Source: Falsiroseomonas sp046052145 (GTDB lineage Bacteria > Pseudomonadota > Alphaproteobacteria > Acetobacterales > Acetobacteraceae). Taken from it: DNA of 64,000 bases. A program made the position numbers and the translations under genes. Shown here piece by piece: positions 62,501-64,000 of this stretch. The DNA is taken from NCBI GenBank assembly GCA_046052145.1, contig JBJOMW010000001.1, positions 558,001 through 622,000 on the forward strand, in the 5' to 3' direction. Numbering within the stretch: position 1 is the first letter of the stretch; the number at the start of each line of letters is the position of its first letter. A model generated the notes under the pieces. That model made no database searches. It was not told the DNA's origin and saw nothing but the letters and a program-made list of their open reading frames with translations.

Positions 62501-64000
62501 CGACGCAGCGGGGCGACCAGCTGCTGGTGGATGGCGACGGCACGAATCACCTCTACCTCGCCGGGAACTGGTCGAACCTCGGCACGGTGCAGAACACCAC
62601 CGGCGGCGTAACGCGCACCTACAAGGTGATGCAGAGCGGCGTTGCCGCGGCACAGGTGCTGGTGGATGACCGGGTCATCCTGCATCTCGTGCCCTCGTTG
62701 GTGACCACCGCCAACGAGCTGGCCGGCGGGCTGAATCTGGTCGAGGCGCAGAGCAATGGCGGCACGCCGATGCGCGTCAGCCTGGCCAGCACCGACGCGG
62801 TGGCGGGGAACGTCATCCGCCTGACCTACAACGGCGTGAACTACGATGTGACGTTGCAGGCCAGTGACATCCAGGCCGGCTTCGTGGACATCACGGTGCC
62901 GACCGCGGCGCTGACGGCGGCGGTGCCGGTGGGCAGCAGCGGCACGGTTGCGGCGACCGTCACGTTGCTGAACGGCGCCACGGTGGTCGCGGCCTCGGAT
63001 CCGACGCCGATCGTGTCCAACTTCATCCAGCCGCAGGCGCCGATCATCTCGGCCACGGCCTGGACCAGCGCCGGCACCAGCGCCCTCAGCGGCATCCCGG
63101 AGGCGCTGAAGAACGCGCGCTACACCGGCTTCGCGGCGACGACGGCTGTCGGCGCAGCCGACGACAACACGCTGTACTTCTCCGAGGTCAACAACAGCCA
63201 GGATTCCGGCACCTGGGTGCGGGTGCAGATCCCGACGGCCGGGACGGCGGGTGCCACGGCGCCTGCGCTGGCGGGCGACAGCGTGGTCATCAACTGGGGC
63301 AGCCAGACGAATGCCGTCAGCGCCACGCTGACCAGCACCGACATCGCCAACAAGTATGTCGACCTGCTGGTCCCCTGGAGTGTGATCGGGGCGCAAAGCT
63401 GGGGCACGGTCAGCGTCAGCGCCCAGGTTGTGACGTCTTCCGGCAATGCCAGCGCCGCCAGCGCCGTGAATGTGAGCTATGTCTTCGACCTGCCGCTGGT
63501 CAGCACGGGGACGAACTACGGGTTCCGCATCAACGGGCGCACGGCGGGTGAGGGGACCTATGTTCCTGTAGCCCAGGACCGGGTGGGTGATGTCAACGGC
63601 GACGGGTATGATGATTTCGCCGTCACCGGTTTGTCCGTCGCTGGATCGCCCGGCTTTACCTACATCGTATTTGGCAGGCCAGGACTAAGCAGCGTCGAGC
63701 TGTCGGATGTTGGTGTCGCTGCCAATAGTGGTTTCCGGATCACGGGGGTGACCAATACGACGGGCAGCAACCTGGCCCAGCATGTGACGGGCAATGGCGA
63801 TCTCAATGGCGACGGCTTGTCCGACCTGATCTTCACATCTCCCTTCCCAGACTCAGGGCGCTACGTGATCTGGGGGAAGACGAGTGGTGCCACGGTTACC
63901 ATTTCGAACAATACGACGATTGCGGCATCCGACGGGTTTAGGATTGCCGTCAGCGGCCCAGCTATCTGGGGCGGATCGCCCTTGTCGGTTCTGGGCGATG
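47065..64000 (+). CDS. Giant BapA-like surface adhesin, Ig-like/FG-GAP/RTX (3' end outside window)
   Basis: One uninterrupted frame of at least 5645 codons. Residues 1-135 resemble the prefix domain of BapA-type biofilm proteins (MTTFVLITARG, DLLIEVNGVVVVRLEGFYEEL). A hydrophobic segment, GWWPLLGLGAAVGGAVFLL, follows at 141-159. From 173 to about 4200 come some 36 bacterial Ig-like domains, each about 100 residues, ending near D-T-x-A-P. Seven FG-GAP repeats follow (4503-4967), then RTX nonapeptides (5024 on), a T1SS-like segment and a second Ig/FG-GAP block. There is no Sec signal, so type I secretion is expected; no secretion genes are in the window. AAGG lies about ten bases before the ATG; a GTG at 47062 is possible. 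Confidence 0.9.
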   Translation, partial: MTTFVLITARGAAATTELVVSRAEVLAAERGAVYRLVEEGSRRQPARLLLRRIQKDLLIEVNGVVVVRLEGFYEELPEAERPAYRLNPDSPAEALVRPETPPVERLTPIEDVVWRASEFQEAALLAEPASASSLTGLIGPGWWPLLGLGAAVGGAVFLLQRRGDSGGTAPPSAPLGGLAAASDSGVLGDGVTNDPTPTLAGTGATPGTRIRVVMPGTGEVLTATVAANGTWSVTPTQALPDGTTGNIVVTAMDASGKTSPPTNIPLRIDTSAPVAPSGGLAAASDSGVLGDGATNDTTPTVTGTGATPGDLIRVVMPGTGEVLTATVAPDGSWSVTPTQPLPDGTTGNIIVTATDPSGNTSPPTNIPLTIDTSAPAAPQADVAAASDTGFDNTDNLTNDTTPTISGGPATPGDTITLYKPDGVTVLGTAVVGFNGTWQITLAPADALADGVHNLKITATDPAGNESPPTTVAITLDTQAPSVASGGLKSDATNDTGPSANDDVTSNRSPVLEGVAEQGSTVRLEIGGRTFETTAGAGGLWSVNLAQAVPVGGNAPMPGLPDGVYTPQITVLDPAGNSASGPGRPFTVDTSAPVAPSGGLAAASDSGVLGDGATNDTTPTVTGTGATPGDLIRVVMPGTGEVLTATVAPDGSWSVTPTQPLPDGTTGNIIVTATDPSGNTSPPTNIPLTIDTSAPAAPQADVAAASDTGFDNTDNLTNDTTPTISGGPATPGDTITLYKPDGVTVLGTAVVGFNGTWQITLAPADALADGVHNLKITATDPAGNESPPTTVAITLDTQAPSVASGGLKSDATNDTGPSANDDVTSNRSPVLEGVAEQGSTVRLEIAGRTFETTAGAGGLWSVNLAQAIPVGGNAPMLGLSDGIYTPQITVLDPAGNSASGPGRPFTVDAGAPGSPGVAIPEAAGGVSAAEAANGVQITVQLPADAAVGDIVRTTITPPGGGAPIELVTGPLTSADLQQRSITQTVLPADLSDGQGGYRDGLWQTSTTLTDVAGNQSQPQTDSFRLAANAPSLAVPAITGDDILNATEKSGSVPVTGTTSAEPGQTVTVTFNGQSYTAQVQAGAQGQPNTFSVSIPDVALANVADGNYPVVVSVSNGAGTPAQAITRTLRVDATAPTLAISTISGDDVSAANSGGTFSATERGDLASTTVTTPPVIAGTTSAEVGQTVTIVLAGGAHVFTTTVGQGGAWSYALTNAEALALNHGTTYTVRVTVSDLAGNQAIPDSDNRLVVDIAPPDVPTISQTYSGTTTPTLTGRAMKVDPGNASNFIALANGDTISITLNGVTVTGTIGSLPAGLTYNTVNGTWALDTATAGSFGLVDDTAYDVVVSVTAGGTSKSDISSGELSIDTTQPIVSLDPISPDATNASVINAAEKSQALTITGTTSAQPGSTVTLTGLDGQTYTALVEAGANNINTFRIPLSGAQIAALTDGTKTLTASVTNLYGLTASDTETLRLDTAIPSIPSLSLPEGLVVNADEAASAGGTPIVVTLPNDARVGDTVTSTVTRPDGSTVTLRHVVQASELPAAQGGTAAGSGPFTISQLLPTADLQPDGSYGISTTVTDTAGNTSPAATASFTLDTQAPGQPNVTLTEAPFGVNDAEALSANGTPILVSIPATAKAGDTVTTIVTKPDSTTVSLSVVLQPSDITQGHVTLTIPTADLAADGSYDTSTTVTDAAGNASAATVVPFTVDRTAPTAPSAAPDMTSATDTGSSNSDDTTNAPRPSFQVAPLPTGAIGAVLLVNGQAVPAALSTDGSGNTLLTPIGPLPDGTHAISYALVDAAGNQSAPSPALSVTIDTAAPSQPAAPDLLATSDTGSSNSDNLTSDTTPTFSVPTGQGNAILLVNGTPVAATYDPATGALTPNAPLPEGTYNIAIQVVDLAGNVSAPSPALSVTIDTTPPAAPSTAPDMTTSSDSGSSNTDNITNNTTPGFNIGVIPPGTTPVLVINGQVVPATITTDGNNNTILTPSTPLTDGNYNISHALTDASGNQSAAGPALPVTIDTTPPAATGGLASSSDTGASNTDGLTGDNTPTIRGITDPGSTVTVQIGGQTLTATADANGDWSVTAATLPDGVHTPVISVTNPSGNTTANQNGTPFTIDASAPGAPALTQVIDNVGGQASNLISGSDTNDNTPRLIGTAEAGSTVKIYDGNTLLATVPVDGNGDWSWTPSPALADGAYSLTLTATDAAGNASPATSPFVLRVDTAAPAATGGLAPISDNNNDGLANAADSDNRTFDNTPIIRGVTDPGSTVTVLVGGQTLQATADQNGNWSVTPTALADGTYTPVISVTDPAGNTTASQNGTLFTVDATAPSAPSAGILPADNSGSPNDNLTRDTTPMLSGTGEPGSTITIRDQNNNVLATAVVDGNGNWTSPALAQLPDGTHNLTVTATDPTGNQSPTTPLALVIDATPPPTPGTLAIPENAGGGVNATEVTSGGGVPVTVPLTTTGANPVQAGDVIRLTVDDPTTNAPVVIAYTVTPNDITNGSATVLVPTADIPVDGLYNLSATITDAAGNASAASTGSFTVDKTLPGAGTGSLSSASDNLTADNTPVLSGTAEPGCTVEVTVGGKTYLINPAAAQQPAGITYTSGTGAWSIDLGAAIPVGEASPAAPLADGSYTPTIRVTDAAGNATTSTGTAFSVDASVPGLAGDLATASDTSGTLANVTVGNNTDNITSDTTPAFTGTGEAGNTITLTLANGTYKTTVQGDGTWTIDTGNVTAGVFVAGNANTYATFSSGTQLDLGLTSANAFTDNARSFDVDVMAMDAAGNTASVTIPVRIDTIVTDPTINITNGISPVTGTGEAGASVVLYESDVLARGDKTSTGATAEVQTFRSVSSMLVASQAVTLSVGSTSLTTATLDADPTLAELVTALQGASGYGTAPFTVAASGNDLVLTWKSAGVVNTTATLSGLSSTQTAAETTIGAGGITVDLNNGTWTAIVDPLANGHTFTTSKPRDYVVTGQVAGSGPNAGKVIISGTITSAGISELNSGGSFTLYDSVQIGNVVTVAANGSWSVTFANPLANGTFLTANSVDLAGNIDPPGVAIVQTDNSIPLINPTNGAVLTGTGKPGNFVALTVNGQPVRDANNQPLVVQVAPNGTWSATPGTPLAHNIVVTATDTVTNGSSNATVDAVAPAKPTLDLVAASDTGADSRDNLTSDTTPTLSGTGEPGSTIKIYDGVTLVGTAIVDGSGGWTATLSTALTDGRHTLTVTATDAAGNASVPSDPLAIDIDTQAPAAPSGAPDMTAATDTGSSNTDNTTANPKPAFNIGALPPGSSSAVLLVNGAVIPAAVTTDGNGNTILTPAAALPDGTHAISYALLDAAGNQSGPSPALSVTVDTTAPSQPSAPDLVAASDTGTSQTDNLTSDTTPTFSVPTGQGNVILLVNGAAVAATYNAQTGELTPSTPLPEGTHAIAIQVVDVAGNMSVPSAPLSVTIDATPPATPTTAPDMTAATDSGSSVTDNITNDTTPDFNLGTLPAGTSAVLLVNGQAVPANVTTDGNGNTILTPSTPLADGNHAISYALVDAAGNQSAPSPALNVTIDATPPSQPAAPDLLAASDTGTSSTDNHTSDTTPTFSVPAGQGNAILLVNGSPVAATYDPATGTLTPNTPLPSGTYNIAIQTVDSAGNTSAASTPLSVTIDTTPPTTPTVSALTTRADSITLTGTATLGAGETLSVTVNGATYDNVAVTNGAWSLKIAGSGAVTPSSGSLAAFPDGTYAVTATARDAAGNSSADTSTGELVVSSTAVMLGITGIASASDTGASATDRITSDNTPTITGTSDQPNRLVMVTLNDGSTDYTFSTTTDGSGNWSLTTGTLPDGSYTVSASITSPAGGTGTATLSGAPLTVDTVAPTVAFTTVFGDSVSTASSNATFDITERGFDSTNYTLNPSVSPLPTINGTATGADGRSVTVGLNGQTYQATVQAGGAWSVTVPDLDARALNHGATYTLTATLSDTAGNAATPDTDNGLVVNIAPPDVPTVVSQTTGSTTPTITGSAEKKVVSTATETTPGAAGTAEVQTITNIANALGANRAVTLTVGGTTLTTAALDATPTVAELAAALAAASGYGAAPFTVAASGNDLVLTWTTNGVVNDTASLTSFRSLEAGDALLVAIKDSTGTTTLGSYALTVGGSSTPAGLTYTAATSSWSLAVAAGDGLQAGNSYQVDVSATASGVTRSDISSLELRVTAPPVITSIPELVSGSLLNLTEADSTDSGQAAGGTVVNVSIAGSGAAAGQVLTLTWGGQTISHVLTAADVAANTVAVLVPTSTLAAETAAGTSETIAVRASLGGATSTSVNAAINFVQPTAPTINTTAWASSGAGASSNISGIGEAFREGNANGHLTTGTQDNILYSSEVVASGAVTDGTNVRVQLPSSGANLPQVGDTVTLTWGSQANAVSVVLTSTDITTNRFVDIRVPESVIRTQPYGAITVSAQIVSAATGNASNALPVTVQWAWDLPLALPANSQYGFVIDGASAGDLSSHRVRGAGDVNGDGYTDLVIAAPTFDTAGASNTGAVYVVFGKPDLQRINLQTLSAGNSSQGFMIRGACANSFLAYSVDGGLDVNGDGLSDLVLTNTSYAPLGADLFATPLSTFNSRAYVVYGRTATSTVELSSLTPSQGYSLQILDGVTAVGFNAGAPLTTAPGELQEIGRAGDLNADGFDDFVVSRVQDFYSDTVPRGAYVLYGTSEQRSSVVLSKNSVPPNAGFYIQAADTTSQFGSVFSGNGDLNGDGYDDLLITVVGRHIAVVYGGATRTQTLQISQVSQAASSTGFLITGHSSLMPFGPADVEYNNSRGTGVAMLGDVNGDGLSDIALLTGAVSGLSTNGAMVIFGQSGRFGALNLSSLVQASQTFSIDSGNTDALTAVSHVGDFNGDGLSDLLVSSTHHGVNPLLNVGRAWLIYGKTSTNTVTLSALAATEGFRIRAEALAADDLAGRQISAAGDINGDGFADLVVGSAGLDPNGAQSGRSYVIFGGVSDLNSMTFQASNGDIIGTTASETLAGTPGDNQIVAGDGDDVLIGNGGADALYGGRGNDVFVLNADNIAKLARNAGNASQAIMRVDGGAGVDTLRLAAPSLDLSQSYDLALRGIERIDLDGSSRELRLTTREVLNLSGRDNVFNTTTGYSAVTAVGWGATQRGDQLLVDGDGTNHLYLAGNWSNLGTVQNTTGGVTRTYKVMQSGVAAAQVLVDDRVILHLVPSLVTTANELAGGLNLVEAQSNGGTPMRVSLASTDAVAGNVIRLTYNGVNYDVTLQASDIQAGFVDITVPTAALTAAVPVGSSGTVAATVTLLNGATVVAASDPTPIVSNFIQPQAPIISATAWTSAGTSALSGIPEALKNARYTGFAATTAVGAADDNTLYFSEVNNSQDSGTWVRVQIPTAGTAGATAPALAGDSVVINWGSQTNAVSATLTSTDIANKYVDLLVPWSVIGAQSWGTVSVSAQVVTSSGNASAASAVNVSYVFDLPLVSTGTNYGFRINGRTAGEGTYVPVAQDRVGDVNGDGYDDFAVTGLSVAGSPGFTYIVFGRPGLSSVELSDVGVAANSGFRITGVTNTTGSNLAQHVTGNGDLNGDGLSDLIFTSPFPDSGRYVIWGKTSGATVTISNNTTIAASDGFRIAVSGPAIWGGSPLSVLGD
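47884..48840 (+). repeat. 957-bp in-frame tandem repeat, copy 1
   Basis: Covers three Ig-like domains (the SGGLAAASDSG, PQADVAAASDTG and ASGGLKSDATND types). It is nearly identical to the adjoining copy at 48841. Confidence 0.95.
48841..49797 (+). repeat. 957-bp in-frame tandem repeat, copy 2
   Basis: Identical to copy 1 over about the first 750 bases as read by eye, then a handful of single-base differences (for example GGC/GCC at 49597-49599 and CCG/CTG at 49689-49691). Similarity fades at about 49785, where the domain linker changes. Confidence 0.93.
55561..55860 (+). other. Domain inserted in an Ig-like unit, copy 1
   Basis: About 100 residues interrupt the Ig-like pattern after GTGEAGASVVLYESD. 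The insert includes TAEVQTF, VTLSVGSTSLTTATLDADPT, LAELVTAL, and GYGTAPFTVAASGNDLVLTW. The Ig-like pattern resumes at GGITVDLNNGTW. The insert starts beside an R-G-D tripeptide. Confidence 0.7.
59110..59400 (+). other. Domain inserted in an Ig-like unit, copy 2
   Basis: A paralogue of the insert at 55561: TAEVQTI, VTLTVGGTTLTTAALDATPT, VAELAAAL, GYGAAPFTVAASGNDLVLTW. It sits inside the PPDVPT Ig-like unit; the related unit at 50821-51171 has no insert. Confidence 0.7.
60571..61965 (+). other. Seven FG-GAP repeats (integrin-alpha-like propeller)
   Basis: Seven D-x-N-x-D-G-x-x-D calcium loops start at 60571, 60790, 61066, 61282, 61510, 61711 and 61927, each followed by a short hydrophobic strand and, later, a V-[VI]-[FY]-G motif. 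Seven is the number that closes a beta-propeller in integrin alpha chains. Confidence 0.85.
62077..62220 (+). other. RTX calcium-binding nonapeptide repeats
   Basis: GTTASETLAGTPGDNQIVAG, then GDGDDVLIG, NGGADALYG and GRGNDVFVL form a short RTX parallel-beta roll, the mark of type I secreted proteins that fold outside in calcium. Confidence 0.88.
62701..64000 (+). repeat. Second copy of the Ig/FG-GAP module (cut by window end)
   Basis: Parallels the block from about 59690: NELAGGLNLVEAQ against PELVSGSLLNLTEAD, INWGSQTNAVSATLTSTDI against LTWGSQANAVSVVLTSTDI, then FDLPLVSTGTNYGFRINGRTAG against WDLPLALPANSQYGFVIDGASAG. New FG-GAP loops start at 63589 and 63799, and a third begins at the last bases. 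Confidence 0.85.

Noticed and set aside
54022..63396. Other long minus-strand frames (54022-55953, 56008-57813, 58339-60552, 61834-63396)
   Set aside because: All are shadows of the adhesin frame created by high GC at third codon positions; none resembles a protein family.

Overview
The window is high-GC bacterial DNA with dense, short-spaced operons. The gene content points to an alphaproteobacterium, most likely an Acetobacteraceae (Roseomonas-like) environmental heterotroph: four Bug/TctC-type periplasmic carboxylate-binding proteins, a TctAB pair, a TAXI-type TRAP receptor, DUF1489 and DUF6481 proteins, a COQ7-type ubiquinone hydroxylase and a plant-type glutamate-cysteine ligase. The taxon is an inference from gene families; no marker gene here fixes it.

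Layout. 0-3.3 kb: edge-truncated SDR, a Bug receptor, a DUF1489 protein and a TAXI receptor. 3.3-5.7 kb: a chemoreceptor with a PAS-like module. 5.8-6.8 kb: an aspartate-semialdehyde dehydrogenase homologue that has lost both catalytic residues. 6.8-10.3 kb: glycerol kinase translationally coupled to a SelA-like PLP enzyme, then a divergent SDR. 10.3-14.1 kb: tctA-tctB-bug operon with a GntR/FCD regulator. 14.2-18.7 kb: class III CoA-transferase, crotonase-fold protein, Bug receptor and MmgE/PrpD protein, probably one carboxylate-CoA catabolic operon. 18.7-23.5 kb: DUF6481 protein, Bug receptor, ketopantoate reductase family protein, prfC and COQ7. 23.5-30.6 kb: a LysR regulator divergent from a six-gene operon (NMT1-like receptor, SDR, cyclic amidohydrolase, ABC ATPase, permease, second NMT1-like receptor). 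30.6-35.5 kb: a tightly overlapping molybdate/tungstate operon (TupA-like and ModA-like receptors, a Mop protein, then a FecB/C/E-type ABC importer). 35.6-42.6 kb: gshA, rsmE, ubiA, a methyltransferase, an exported 20-residue-repeat protein, a WD40-cytochrome c fusion, a small membrane protein and a creatininase-family protein.

A tRNA-Gln(TTG) at 42.65 kb marks the passage into an accessory region: a DUF3489-DUF2924-serine recombinase cassette, then an AraC regulator. Divergent from the AraC gene starts one enormous open frame (47065 to beyond the window, at least 5645 codons). It encodes a BapA-like surface adhesin: a prefix domain, a hydrophobic segment, about three dozen bacterial Ig-like repeats, exactly seven FG-GAP repeats (an integrin-alpha-like propeller), RTX calcium-binding nonapeptides, then the start of a second Ig/FG-GAP block that runs off the edge.

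The adhesin is the most striking object. It carries a nearly identical 957-bp in-frame tandem duplication, an older duplicated pair of Ig domains of which only one copy holds a ~100-residue inserted domain, and an internal repeat of the whole Ig-FG-GAP module. Secondary points of interest are the dehydrogenase pseudoenzyme, the mixed-architecture Mo/W operon with three 10-bp-phased repeats upstream, and a crotonase lacking both catalytic glutamates.
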